DNA of 35,254 nucleotides from Spirochaetales bacterium (GTDB lineage: Bacteria > Spirochaetota > Spirochaetia > SZUA-6 > JAFGRV01): positions 1 through 35,254 of the forward strand of contig JAFGKU010000043.1 in assembly GCA_016928415.1 (NCBI GenBank), in the 5' to 3' direction. The translations under genes were made by a program, and so were the position numbers. Positions 23,270 through 32,109 of this stretch are shown here, piece by piece (position 1 is the stretch's first letter; each line of letters starts with the position of its first letter). A model generated the notes under the pieces. That model worked only from the letters and a program-made list of their open reading frames with translations. It was not told the origin of the DNA and did not search any database.

Positions 23270-23740
23270 CTGGAAGACAGACAGGAACGGTTTGATGCCA
23301 TCAAGCGAATCATCAAATCGAACAAAATCGAGAGCCAGGAAGATCTTTTAAAGCACCTGGAAAAGGAAGGCTTTGAAGTAACCCAGGCGACCCTTTCAAG
23401 GGACTTGAAATCGTTAAAAGTCGTTAAGGCTCTCGATAACACAGGAGGGTATTTTTATACATTTCTGGAATCGGAGAACCATACGGCCAGCGTTGAATCG
23501 TATGTCAAGGATTTCCAGCGGGGTTTTATTTCCATAGATTTCTCGGGAAATTTTGCCGTAATAAAGACCCTGCCAGGACACGCCAACAGCGTGGCTTTTG
23601 CCCTGGACAATCTCCAGATCCAGGAAATACTGGGAACGATAGCGGGTGACGATACAATCCTCGTTATTCCCCATGACGGGATTGCAAGAACGGACCTGGT
23701 CAAGTCTTTGAAAACAAGAATCGGGTCTGTCCCCTTATAA
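23270..23740 (+). CDS. argR: Arginine repressor ArgR, probable CTG start
   Basis: The N-terminal winged helix has VTQATLSRDLKSLKVVK (recognition helix) and the C-terminal domain carries GTIAGDDTILVI, the arginine-binding and oligomerisation motif of the family. With a start at 23270 the protein is 157 aa, the usual ArgR size. AGGAGG (23260-23265) is followed after AATT by CTG in frame. The only other in-frame start, TTG at 23246, has no RBS, lies inside the operator and would be six bases from the transcript start. The gene heads the arg operon and should repress itself and argB-D-G-A when arginine is plentiful. Confidence 0.9.
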   Translation: MEDRQERFDAIKRIIKSNKIESQEDLLKHLEKEGFEVTQATLSRDLKSLKVVKALDNTGGYFYTFLESENHTASVESYVKDFQRGFISIDFSGNFAVIKTLPGHANSVAFALDNLQIQEILGTIAGDDTILVIPHDGIARTDLVKSLKTRIGSVPL

Positions 23741-23758
23741 GCAGGAAGGAAACGGATT

Positions 23759-24535
23759 ATGGGTAAAAAGACAATCAGCATCAAATTAGGCGGTTCAGCG
23801 GCTGACAATCCCCGGCTTCTTGAAAGCCTTGTTGAAGATATAAAAAAGATAAGTACCTCCTATAATTTTCTTCTCTTCCACGGGGGCGGAGCGGAAGTAA
23901 CGGCACTTACCCGGAAATTCGGCATCGAGCCCGTATTTAAAAACGGCGTCCGGATGACTTCCGACAGGGAGATGGCCTTTGTAGACATGGTATTAAGCGG
24001 AAAAATCAACAAACAGCTTGTCAGGCTTTTACAGAAAAACGGTTTTGATGCGGTGGGATTAAGCGGGTCGGACGGAAAAATTTTTACAGGAAAAAGTATA
24101 GGGGAGAACGGGGAATCGCAAAACCACACGGGAAAAATCACCCTGGTAAACCCGGGCCTGCTTTCGCTTCTCTTGTCAAACGGCTACCTGCCCGTTATCT
24201 CCTCTACGAGCATGGATTTAACCGGGATGCCCTTGAATATCAATGCGGACACGGCCTGTTTTTCCGTCTCTTCTGAACTGAAAACAGACATGATCGTTTT
24301 TCTTTCCGACACGGAAGGTGTCCTGAAAGAAAACAGGGTGCTTGAATGCCTGTCCGGAGGACAGGCTGCTTCTGAAATAAAAAACGGCACCATCTCGGGA
24401 GGCATGATCCCCAAGGTGGAGGCGGCCTGCGATGCGATTGCAAAAGGAGTAAAAAGGGTGGTCATCGGGACGATCACCGAATCCATCCGTTTCATCGACC
24501 TCATAGAAGGTCGCAAGGGAACACGTATAGGGTAA
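23759..24535 (+). CDS. argB: Acetylglutamate kinase
   Basis: 258 residues, usual family length. Motifs: IKLGGSA at the start (phosphate binding), FHGGGAEV, NGVRMTSD for N-acetylglutamate binding, LPLNINADTA-like segment (MPLNINADTACFSV), FLSDTEGVL and GGMIPKV near the end. It phosphorylates N-acetylglutamate in the cytoplasm, usually the committed and arginine-regulated step. No N-terminal helix typical of arginine-inhibited hexameric forms is present, so control may be mainly transcriptional here. AAGGAA upstream; 18 bp after argR. Confidence 0.96.
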   Translation: MGKKTISIKLGGSAADNPRLLESLVEDIKKISTSYNFLLFHGGGAEVTALTRKFGIEPVFKNGVRMTSDREMAFVDMVLSGKINKQLVRLLQKNGFDAVGLSGSDGKIFTGKSIGENGESQNHTGKITLVNPGLLSLLLSNGYLPVISSTSMDLTGMPLNINADTACFSVSSELKTDMIVFLSDTEGVLKENRVLECLSGGQAASEIKNGTISGGMIPKVEAACDAIAKGVKRVVIGTITESIRFIDLIEGRKGTRIG

Positions 24536-24562
24536 AGGAAAAATTTTGAAAAGGAGCATAAA

Positions 24563-25798
24563 ATGGAAATTAAAGGAAACATGGTAATTAATCCTCCCTA
24601 CCCCAATAATTATTCTCCGGAACTTTTAGTACTGGACAAGGGAGAAGGAGTTTTTTTATACGACATTACCGGGAAAAAATACCTGGACTTTGGAGCGGGC
24701 ATTGCGGTCAATGCCCTGGGCCACAACCGGAAGGACCTGGCGCAAACGGCATATGACCAGATGAGCAAGCTGATTCACACGTCCAATCTCTACGCTACCG
24801 ATCCATCCCTGAAGCTTGCGGAAAAACTGGTATCTTCCGGCCCTTACGCAGCCGTTCATTTCGGCAACAGCGGTACGGAAGCCATCGAGGCTGCCATTAA
24901 ATATGCCCGTCTGTATTCGCACAAGGCAAAGGGGGAAGGCAATCACAAGATACTCTGCTTTAACAATGCGTTTCACGGCCGGAGCCTGGGGGCCCTCTCG
25001 GTTACACCGAATCCCAAGTACCAGGAACCGTTCAAGCCCCTGGTTCCCGGTGTAACGTCAATCCCATTGAACGATTCAGAGGCCCTGAAAAAAACATTGG
25101 ACAAATCATATGCCGCCTGCATAGTGGAAGTCGTTCAAGGTGAAGGCGGAATGGACAGCCTGACACCCGAATTCGCAAAGGAACTGAACGATGCCTGCAC
25201 CGATAACGATGTCATTCTTATTGCCGATGAAATCCAGACGGGTTTGAGCCGGACGGGCACGTTATACGCCCATACCACGGTTGGATTAAAGCCGGACATC
25301 GTCGCCCTGGCCAAACCTCTTGCCGGCGGACTCCCGCTCTCCGCCACATTGATCCCGGAAAAAATAAACAGGTTGCTGGACATAGGGATGCACGGGACAA
25401 CTTTCGGCGGCGGCCCCGTCACCACGGCCGTTGCGGGAAAGGTCTGGGATATTCTGGCAAACCCGTCGTTTATAAAAGATGTAAACGATAAAGGGCTTTA
25501 CCTGAAGAATCTTCTGACAGAGATGAAAAACCAGTATCCCGTCATCAAGGCGGTAAAGGGAATGGGCCTGCTGCAGGGTCTGGAACTGGATATAGGAGCG
25601 GATGCCTTTACCGATGTCCTGAAAAAAATCCAGAACGCGGGAGTGCTTATTCTGCGAAGCGGGAAAACGGTATTGAGAATTGTTCCGCCCCTGACCATTT
25701 CCAAAGAGGAAATCAAGGGAGGATGTTCCATTATCAGTGAAGTATTAAAAGGAGTAGACAATATCAGCAAAGTATCAAAAGGAGTAGACAATGGCTGA
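24563..25798 (+). CDS. argD: Acetylornithine aminotransferase
   Basis: 411 residues, class III PLP transaminase. Motifs: FGNSGTEAIEAAIKYAR (cofactor phosphate), NAFHGRSLGALS, ADEIQTGLSRTG (Asp to pyridine N) and VALAKPLAGGLPL with the Schiff-base Lys, then HGTTFGGGPV. It converts N-acetylglutamate semialdehyde to N-acetylornithine with glutamate. The C-terminal ~20 residues are duplicated (KGVDNISKVSKGVDNG) because of a 30-bp tandem repeat that also doubles the argG ribosome binding site. The stop overlaps the argG ATG by 8 bp. Confidence 0.96.
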   Translation: MEIKGNMVINPPYPNNYSPELLVLDKGEGVFLYDITGKKYLDFGAGIAVNALGHNRKDLAQTAYDQMSKLIHTSNLYATDPSLKLAEKLVSSGPYAAVHFGNSGTEAIEAAIKYARLYSHKAKGEGNHKILCFNNAFHGRSLGALSVTPNPKYQEPFKPLVPGVTSIPLNDSEALKKTLDKSYAACIVEVVQGEGGMDSLTPEFAKELNDACTDNDVILIADEIQTGLSRTGTLYAHTTVGLKPDIVALAKPLAGGLPLSATLIPEKINRLLDIGMHGTTFGGGPVTTAVAGKVWDILANPSFIKDVNDKGLYLKNLLTEMKNQYPVIKAVKGMGLLQGLELDIGADAFTDVLKKIQNAGVLILRSGKTVLRIVPPLTISKEEIKGGCSIISEVLKGVDNISKVSKGVDNG

Positions 25799-25800
25799 AG
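25741..25800 (+). repeat. 30-bp tandem duplication at the argD-argG junction
   Basis: Units 25741-25770 and 25771-25800 share AGTAT-AAAAGGAGTAGACAAT. The second unit supplies the RBS (AAAAGGAG) and ATG of argG; the first has ATA in place of ATG, so it is a decoy RBS. The repeat length, ten codons, preserves the argD frame. Confidence 0.85.
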
Positions 25801-27062
25801 AAAAAATTAAAAAAATAGTACTTGCCTATTCAGGAGGGCTTGATACCTCCATCATCATTCCCTGGCTCAAGGAAAACTATGAAGGGGCGGAAGTGGTGTG
25901 CGTATGCACGGATGTGGGACAGAACGACGACCTTTCCGGGCTCGAGGAAAAGGCGAAAAAATCCGGCGCATCCAAATTGTACGTGATGGATATCCGGAAG
26001 GAATTCGTATCTGATTTTCTCTTTCCCCTCCTCCGTTCCGGCGCACAGTATGAGGGCAAATACCTTTTGGGTACGTCGATAGCAAGACCGCTTCAAGCCA
26101 AGTGCCAGGTGGAAGTAGCATTGAAGGAAAACGCGGATGCGGTGGCCCACGGCTGTACCGGCAAGGGAAACGACCAGGTCCGGTTCGAACTGACATATAA
26201 AGCGCTCGCCCCGCACCTCAAAGTAATTGCACCCTGGCGGATATGGGATATAACCTCGCGGGAGCAGGCCATCGATTATGCCCAGAAACACGGCATTCCA
26301 TTGGGTAACATCTCGAAGAAGAACATCTATTCCCGGGACTGCAATATCTGGCACATGAGCCACGAAGGCGGGGACATAGAGGACCCTGCTAACAGGCCGC
26401 AGGAAAGCCTTTTCATGCTCACCAAATCACCCAAAGACGCCCCCGACGGCGAAACGCCCGTAACGGTAGATTTTGAACAATCGGTGCCGGTCGCTTTAAA
26501 CGGCAAAAAAATGGAACCTGTTGAGCTGTTGACGGAATTGAACAGGATTGGAAAGGAAAACGGTATAGGCCGGCATGACGTGATCGAAACACGGGTGGTA
26601 GGCATGAAAAGCCGCGGAATTTATGAAACTCCCGGAGGTACGATCCTTTACGCGGCATTGAAAGAACTCGAGATGATGACAATGGACAGCGAAACCCTTG
26701 CCATGAAACAAACCCTGGCAATCAAATACGCCCAATTAGTGTACGGCGGTAAATGGTTTTCTTCCATAAGGAAAGGGATTGATGCGTTCATGGCCGAAAT
26801 CTGCCAATTCACTACCGGTTCGGTCACGTTGGCCCTTTACAAGGGCAACATCATCGTTGCCGCACGGAAGTCACCGTATTCCCTGTACCTGAAAGACCTG
26901 GCCTCCTTCGGTGAAAGCACGTATGACCACAAGGATGCCACGGGATTCATAAACCTTTACGGATTGTCCACGGGCGTTACGGCCATGATACATAAAAATA
27001 TCAGCAAGGAAACGGGGCAAATCAAGAAAATAAAAACAGAAGGGAGTTTCCACGAAAAATGA
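25791..27062 (+). CDS. argG: Argininosuccinate synthase
   Basis: 423 residues. The ATP-PPi loop LAYSGGLDTSIIIPWL opens the protein; TSIARPLQAKCQVEVA, HGCTGKGNDQVRFE and SREQAIDYAQKHGIP are family signatures; MKSRGIYETPGG lies in the C-terminal half. It joins citrulline and aspartate at the cost of ATP to AMP + PPi. The AAAAGGAG RBS lies inside the end of argD; the TGA stop overlaps the next ATG (ATGA), so argA is coupled. argF and argH, needed on either side of this step, are elsewhere. Confidence 0.97.
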   Translation: MAEEKIKKIVLAYSGGLDTSIIIPWLKENYEGAEVVCVCTDVGQNDDLSGLEEKAKKSGASKLYVMDIRKEFVSDFLFPLLRSGAQYEGKYLLGTSIARPLQAKCQVEVALKENADAVAHGCTGKGNDQVRFELTYKALAPHLKVIAPWRIWDITSREQAIDYAQKHGIPLGNISKKNIYSRDCNIWHMSHEGGDIEDPANRPQESLFMLTKSPKDAPDGETPVTVDFEQSVPVALNGKKMEPVELLTELNRIGKENGIGRHDVIETRVVGMKSRGIYETPGGTILYAALKELEMMTMDSETLAMKQTLAIKYAQLVYGGKWFSSIRKGIDAFMAEICQFTTGSVTLALYKGNIIVAARKSPYSLYLKDLASFGESTYDHKDATGFINLYGLSTGVTAMIHKNISKETGQIKKIKTEGSFHEK

Positions 27063-27571
27063 CGGAATTCACGATTCGACGAACGACGGTTCTGGACATT
27101 GATGAGATTTTTCAACTCACAAACACCATGGCCAAACAGGGCTTGATGCTGCCCCGCAGCAAATATAAAATCGTTTCAATGATTGCCAATTTTCTTGTTG
27201 TCGAGGAAAACACCACAAAAAAAATTGTGGCGTGCGGCGCTTTTGCCCCCCTTTGGACGGATATAGGGGAAGTATTGGCCCTGGCCGTTGACAAGGATTA
27301 CTGGGGTAAAGGCATCGGCTCCAAACTTGTAAAATGTCTCCTGCTGGAAGCAAAAAGAATGAAAATCAATGACGTGATTACGCTTACCTACCAGGCCGAA
27401 TTTTTCCAAAAACTCGGCTTCAAGCTGACCAGCAAGGACATTTTCCCGAGGAAACTCTGGCGGGAGTGCCTGGAATGCCCCAAGCTCGAACAATGCGACG
27501 AAACGGCCCTCCATATACTGGTGAACGAACTGGATGACGATTTTTTCAAGGTTGAGGAATATAAACCTTAA
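27059..27571 (+). CDS. argA: GNAT N-acetylglutamate synthase, short ArgA type
   Basis: 170 residues of GNAT fold: VLALAVDKDYWGKGIGSKLVK carries the acetyl-CoA pyrophosphate loop (Q/RxxGxG/A-like, here YWGKGIG). The C-terminal segment RKLWRECLECPKLEQCDETA with its two Cys pairs is characteristic of short stand-alone N-acetylglutamate synthases that lack the amino-acid-kinase domain. It acetylates glutamate at the head of the arginine pathway. Overlap of 4 bp with argG and last place in the operon fit. A separate synthase suggests either a linear pathway or priming of a cyclic one; argJ/argE is not in the window. Confidence 0.88.
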   Translation: MTEFTIRRTTVLDIDEIFQLTNTMAKQGLMLPRSKYKIVSMIANFLVVEENTTKKIVACGAFAPLWTDIGEVLALAVDKDYWGKGIGSKLVKCLLLEAKRMKINDVITLTYQAEFFQKLGFKLTSKDIFPRKLWRECLECPKLEQCDETALHILVNELDDDFFKVEEYKP

Positions 27572-27630
27572 ACGGCCATCGAACACAAACTTGCTGGTAA
27601 ACGGCGTGGATTTAATGACGGGAATGGGTT

Positions 27631-29478
27631 TTACTTGAGGTATTCTTCCGTATAAAGTGACAGTTCGACCATCCGCTCCAGAAGGTCTTCCGGCTTAAAC
27701 CCAGGAAAATTATTCAGTACAAGCTCCTTGGAATAAAGCTTGCATATGTATTTTGCCTTGCGGCTGTGCTTTCGTATGGCATATATGTAGTCGGCATGCG
27801 CATTGTTGATCACGATGAGATTGTTCTTTTCATCATAGTAAGACCGCCATAATTCGCCGGGAGCCCTTTTAAACGTATAACCGGGCAGCCCCTTGCCGCT
27901 GCCGGAAAATTTTTCGCTCCTGGAGGAAAGTGAATCGGTCACAGTAATAACGGCCTCTGCGCGGCATACGGTCCCGGCCTGCGTTACAATGGCTTCCAGA
28001 ACAGTGATGCCCGGCTCAGACGGTGCGGTAAAATTCATTATTGCCCGTTCGGTTTCTGAAAGGCTTCCCTGTCCTTCCCTGATTTTCCAGGAGACAGTAT
28101 AGCCGCTTTCAATAATCCGCTTGTTTTTATCCCGGGCAACCACCTTGAAATTCTTTACCCCTTCAACCTTCATTATACTGGAACCGGGCATGATAAGTGC
28201 GGAATAAAGTGCTCCGGCCACCTCATAAAACCGCGGTTCATTTTCAGCATCCCGGGTATTGGAAATTTCTTCCGTTAAGCCCTCGATGAGCCCGGATTCT
28301 TCGGTAATATTTTCCACCTCCCCATCCACCGGATAAGTGCCCTTTTCTCCCCCGCTCCCTTTTTTACGGCCAGGTGATACACCCTTTATTTCCAGCCAGG
28401 AGTATTCCTCGGAAGGCAGCGCGTAAAAAGCCTCCTTGAAGGCACGCTGCACCTTTTTAAGTATGTCGCGGCTTATTTCCTCTTCCGCCGCGTTTTTTTC
28501 CTGCATGACGGCAAGATTCAGATCATTCTCACAGACGGACAAAGCTTCTAGCAAACAGGTAAACGCCGAATCCCGTACAATCCCGTCGCGGGTTCCGGGC
28601 GTCAGGTTAATAAACGGCACGTCAATCATGCCCTGCAGGTAACCGCTCCGCCAGGGGTCTTTATCGAAGTCATCCAGCGTAACGATATTTGGGATGACGC
28701 GGGTACCGAGCCTGTACAGGCTCACTTCATTTTCCGGTCCCGGCTGGTTTATATACAGCTCCAGATAGACCTCCCCCATTTCCGTTTCAATTGAATTGAA
28801 AGTACTCAGATGCCTGCCCCGGAATTGGCGCGGTTCTACCTTTAGCTCTTTTCGGGCTATCTTGTCCCTGATGATTATTTTAACCTTCGCATTTTTGATC
28901 CTGTCACGCAGTTCCGAGGCCAGGTAATTCTGTATTTTTTCACCGCTTAACTGTTTTAATCCGGGAAGCAACGGGTGAATGACAAGTTCCGTACCCGGAT
29001 GACCGAACAGTGTTCGTCTAGGCATTATCTGGTAACCGGACTCCTCCCGCCGCATAACCATCTGATAAGTCCTCCCCTCACCGCTGCTGGATGAAAGAAC
29101 GAGAATTTCGCCAACCGTCCAGAAACTGAGCAGGCCTATGCCGAATTCACCCTGGATACCCTTTACACCTTCTTTTTTAAGTCTTTTCTTGATGGAATCA
29201 CAGATATGGGTGGCGACATATTTAAAATCGGGAATACCATCATTGTTCAAGGGAATACCCGTGCCATCATCGATTATTTTCAGGTAATTTTCACCCTTTT
29301 CCCGGCCCCGGACAATCGTGATGTTACGGGCATGCGCATCGATGCTGTTTTCCACGAATTCGGCTATGGCCTTCAGCGGATTGTTTTGCGAAAGGGCAAT
29401 AATCGTAATCGCGTTCCAGTCATTGCCTATTTTGAGTTTTCCCATCCGTTCCGAGATCGGCCTCATACTGCTTTTCAT
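27631..29478 (-). CDS. MORC-like GHKL ATPase with C-terminal Ig-like domain
   Basis: 615 residues, start ATG at 29478. The GHKL ATPase domain has the N box IAEFVENSIDAHA (E40, N44), G1 motif DDGTGIP at 70-76, and G2 motif GEFGIGLLSFW at 109-119; this arrangement resembles MORC and MutL/Hsp90 rather than histidine kinases. An S5-like domain (~190-330) ends in NLTPGTRDGIVRD. A charged linker (~370-430) is followed by an Ig-like beta-domain at ~430-510 (FKVVARDKNKRIIESGYTVSW ...) and a conserved C-terminal part of ~95 residues. No membrane helix or signal is present. GHKL ATPases of this type act as ATP-driven clamps on DNA or proteins. Divergent from argS; no partner gene is apparent. Confidence 0.8.
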   Translation of the reverse strand: MKSSMRPISERMGKLKIGNDWNAITIIALSQNNPLKAIAEFVENSIDAHARNITIVRGREKGENYLKIIDDGTGIPLNNDGIPDFKYVATHICDSIKKRLKKEGVKGIQGEFGIGLLSFWTVGEILVLSSSSGEGRTYQMVMRREESGYQIMPRRTLFGHPGTELVIHPLLPGLKQLSGEKIQNYLASELRDRIKNAKVKIIIRDKIARKELKVEPRQFRGRHLSTFNSIETEMGEVYLELYINQPGPENEVSLYRLGTRVIPNIVTLDDFDKDPWRSGYLQGMIDVPFINLTPGTRDGIVRDSAFTCLLEALSVCENDLNLAVMQEKNAAEEEISRDILKKVQRAFKEAFYALPSEEYSWLEIKGVSPGRKKGSGGEKGTYPVDGEVENITEESGLIEGLTEEISNTRDAENEPRFYEVAGALYSALIMPGSSIMKVEGVKNFKVVARDKNKRIIESGYTVSWKIREGQGSLSETERAIMNFTAPSEPGITVLEAIVTQAGTVCRAEAVITVTDSLSSRSEKFSGSGKGLPGYTFKRAPGELWRSYYDEKNNLIVINNAHADYIYAIRKHSRKAKYICKLYSKELVLNNFPGFKPEDLLERMVELSLYTEEYLK

Positions 29479-29545
29479 CAATAAAAACGTACCTGAAAAA
29501 TTGCGTTATGACAAGACCTGAAACTTGCCTCTGCGCATCTTCCTC

Positions 29546-29574
29546 TTGATCCCATCTCTTACCTCCTGTATAAT
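29546..29574 (+). promoter_or_regulatory. Promoter of argS
   Basis: TTGATC (29546-29551), 17 bp, TATAAT (29569-29574). Transcription near 29581 leaves a leader of only ~10 bases containing GGAG before the ATG at 29590. Confidence 0.75.
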
Positions 29575-29589
29575 GCCATTGGAGAAGAC

Positions 29590-31761
29590 ATGGACACATA
29601 TTATGTTATCAAAAAAGCGAAAGACCAGATTACCGAAATCATAAGGACCAAATTCCCGGACGCTGATATCGAAATCACGGCACCTCCGCCGGAGCTTGCA
29701 TCCGATTTCGCCGTTCCCCTTTTTAAACTGGCAAAAAAATACGGGAAGTCACCGAATCATATCCATGAGGAAATTGAATCCATATTCGATAAAACCGGAA
29801 CCCTTTTTGATTCGGTTTTTTTCCTCGCTGGTTACATTAATTTCGTATTGAATCAAATGGAATACTTTAAGTATCTTGCACGGGACGCCCTCCGTTTAAA
29901 AAACGATTTCGGCAAGTCCAACACGGGTACGGGTCAATCCATTGTGATCGATTATTCGGCTCCCAATATCGCAAAACCCTTCTCCATAGGCCATTTGCGG
30001 TCTACCATCATCGGGCAGTCACTTTATAACATTTTCGGCTTCCTCGGGTACGCGGTTACCGGAATCAATCATCTGGGCGATTGGGGCACCCAGTTCGGAA
30101 AGCTTCTGTACGCGTTTGACAATTTCAGGAAAAAAAATAAAACGGAGGACCCCACTATCGGTGAACTTCTCGACCTGTACGTTCTTTTCCACAAAAAGGC
30201 GGAAAAAGAACCGGAGCTGGAAGACAAGGCACGGGATTATTTCATGCGGCTGGAAAAAGGAGACAAGGAATGCAGGAAAAAATGGGAAACTTTCTGCAAG
30301 ATAAGCCTGGATGAGTTTAAACGGGTCTACACGTACCTGGGAGGAATTCGCTTTGATGAATACCTGGGGGAAAGCTTTTTCTTCGACAAGGGACAGGTCA
30401 TTCTGGATGAAATTCTTTCACGCCGTTTCTGCATTTTCGATTCACAGGAAAAGTACGAATCATTTCTGAATGAAAACGGGGAAATCAGGTCCTTCCTTGA
30501 AAAATCGATACAGTCAATCAATATCAGCACCCCGGTGTTTTTTCTCACGGATAAAGGCCATACCAAGGCGGCAGGACGGATATCAGACAATGAAAAAGCG
30601 GCGGAGTTCAAAGCTTTGATAGACGTGAAAATCAAAGGTCAAAACAAGGTACTGGAAAAACTGAGAAATATAACCGGCGATGAGACCCAGGCAAAGGAAA
30701 TTCTAAAACAATTTGAATCAGAAAATATAAAGTCGACCGTGTACTGGATCGAAACCACTGGCCTTACTGAAAAAGCCTCCGGAAAGATTTCCGGTGAAGC
30801 ACAGAAAAAGCTTCAGTCACAAGCGAGATGCCTGGCTTCGACCGGCTCCTTTCTTTATACCGAGGGAGACGAAGATTCCGGTACGGAAACAGCGAAACAG
30901 GAAAATCTTCTCCTTGTAGACCTGACCGATTTCGGTATCGATACGCCGCTTCTGCTTCAGAAAAAAGACGGCACCACATTGTACGCTTTACGGGACCTTG
31001 CCGCCATAAAATACAGAACAGATTCATACAACCCGACACAGATACTCTATGTCGTGGGCAGTGAGCAATCGCTTCATTTCAGACAGATATTCATGGTTGC
31101 CCGTTTACTCGGCTACGAGACACAATGCCACCACATAGATTTCGGCCTTTACAGGTTTCCCGAGGGGAAAATGTCCACCAGGAAAGGAAGGATCATCCTC
31201 CTGGAAAATATCCTCAACGAAGCGGTGGAAAAAGCCCTGGAAATAATCAAGGACCGGGAAATTCCCGAAAACGAAAAAAAAGAAATCGCCCGCATTGTGG
31301 GTATCGGTTCCATCAAGTACACGGACCTTTCACAGGAAAGGCGTAAGGAAATCGTTTTCGACTGGGCTAAAATGCTCAACATGGACGGCAATTCGGCGCC
31401 GTACCTCCAATACACATACGTCAGGATCGTCTCCATACTGAATAAGGCGGGCACAGACCCCTTCTCCCATTCCTTTGAAACCGAGGTAGAATTGACCGAC
31501 AAGGAACATAAACTCATCATGAGCCTGTCCCGGTTCCCCGAAATCCTGGAGGCGGCGGCGCGCACCTACGCACCCCATATAATTTCAGGCTACCTGTACT
31601 CCCTGTCGCAGGATTTCAACAACTTCTACAACTCCACCTCCGTCATCAGGACCGAAGAAGCCGACTTACGAACGGCCCGCCTCCTCCTGTGCCGCATAAC
31701 GTCTATAGTGATAAAGAACGGGTTGATGCTGCTGGGGATAGAGGTGCCGAACCGCATGTGA
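29590..31761 (+). CDS. argS: Arginyl-tRNA synthetase with large catalytic-domain insertion
   Basis: Class I synthetase that charges tRNA-Arg. N-terminal Add-1-like domain to ~110; HIGH motif variant FSIGHLRST near 131-139; NHLGDWGTQFGKLL near 160; KMSTRKG near 528; DALR anticodon-binding domain to the end. At 723 residues it is ~130-170 longer than usual. The extra part is ~278-445, between LGESFFF...RRF and DTPLLLQKKDGTTLYALRDL, where normal enzymes have a short loop. It contains a helical stretch (KVLEKLRNITGDETQAKEILKQ) and STPVFFLTDKGHTKAAGRIS and has no frameshift. All catalytic motifs remain. It has its own promoter and is not under the visible ARG boxes. Confidence 0.95.
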   Translation: MDTYYVIKKAKDQITEIIRTKFPDADIEITAPPPELASDFAVPLFKLAKKYGKSPNHIHEEIESIFDKTGTLFDSVFFLAGYINFVLNQMEYFKYLARDALRLKNDFGKSNTGTGQSIVIDYSAPNIAKPFSIGHLRSTIIGQSLYNIFGFLGYAVTGINHLGDWGTQFGKLLYAFDNFRKKNKTEDPTIGELLDLYVLFHKKAEKEPELEDKARDYFMRLEKGDKECRKKWETFCKISLDEFKRVYTYLGGIRFDEYLGESFFFDKGQVILDEILSRRFCIFDSQEKYESFLNENGEIRSFLEKSIQSINISTPVFFLTDKGHTKAAGRISDNEKAAEFKALIDVKIKGQNKVLEKLRNITGDETQAKEILKQFESENIKSTVYWIETTGLTEKASGKISGEAQKKLQSQARCLASTGSFLYTEGDEDSGTETAKQENLLLVDLTDFGIDTPLLLQKKDGTTLYALRDLAAIKYRTDSYNPTQILYVVGSEQSLHFRQIFMVARLLGYETQCHHIDFGLYRFPEGKMSTRKGRIILLENILNEAVEKALEIIKDREIPENEKKEIARIVGIGSIKYTDLSQERRKEIVFDWAKMLNMDGNSAPYLQYTYVRIVSILNKAGTDPFSHSFETEVELTDKEHKLIMSLSRFPEILEAAARTYAPHIISGYLYSLSQDFNNFYNSTSVIRTEEADLRTARLLLCRITSIVIKNGLMLLGIEVPNRM

Positions 31762-32005
31762 GTCGCGAATTGCCACGGATGGAAGAGGCCGCGCACAGGA
31801 CCCCATGGCCGCGGACCCTTGCATGTTGGTCCTTAAAGTGTCACTGGTTGGACAACAGTTGTGTGACTAAAGCCAAGGTTCCCTTCGGGTGGCGTGGCAA
31901 TATGTTACTTTGCTAAACTGAATGTTTAAAATACGCCTATTAATCCCTGCAGGTTTCGTGACCGTAAACCTCCTGTCTGTTCTTTCCATTATACACCACT
32001 CCTCG

Positions 32006-32069
32006 GACCTGTAAAGGCCAGGCCCCTCCTTCGTCGGGGTTCAGCTTCGCTGAAGCCTTGACAGGTCCT
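32006..32069. repeat. Cloverleaf-like inverted repeat upstream of the GxxExxY gene
   Basis: Outer arms GGACCTGTAAAGGC (32006-32019) and GCCTTGACAGGTCC (32056-32069) pair at 13 of 14 positions. Inside are two hairpins: CCCC...GGGG (32024-32040) and TTCAGC-TTC-GCTGAA (32041-32055). Weaker pairing continues outward (ACCAC/GTGGT). The 342-bp interval from argS to the nuclease gene holds no ORF. It could be a structured leader RNA or a DNA hairpin element such as a mobile-element end. Confidence 0.55.
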
Positions 32070-32109
32070 GCGGGGTGGTTACCGGTCAAAGAAAAAACAG
32101 GAGGTGTTT

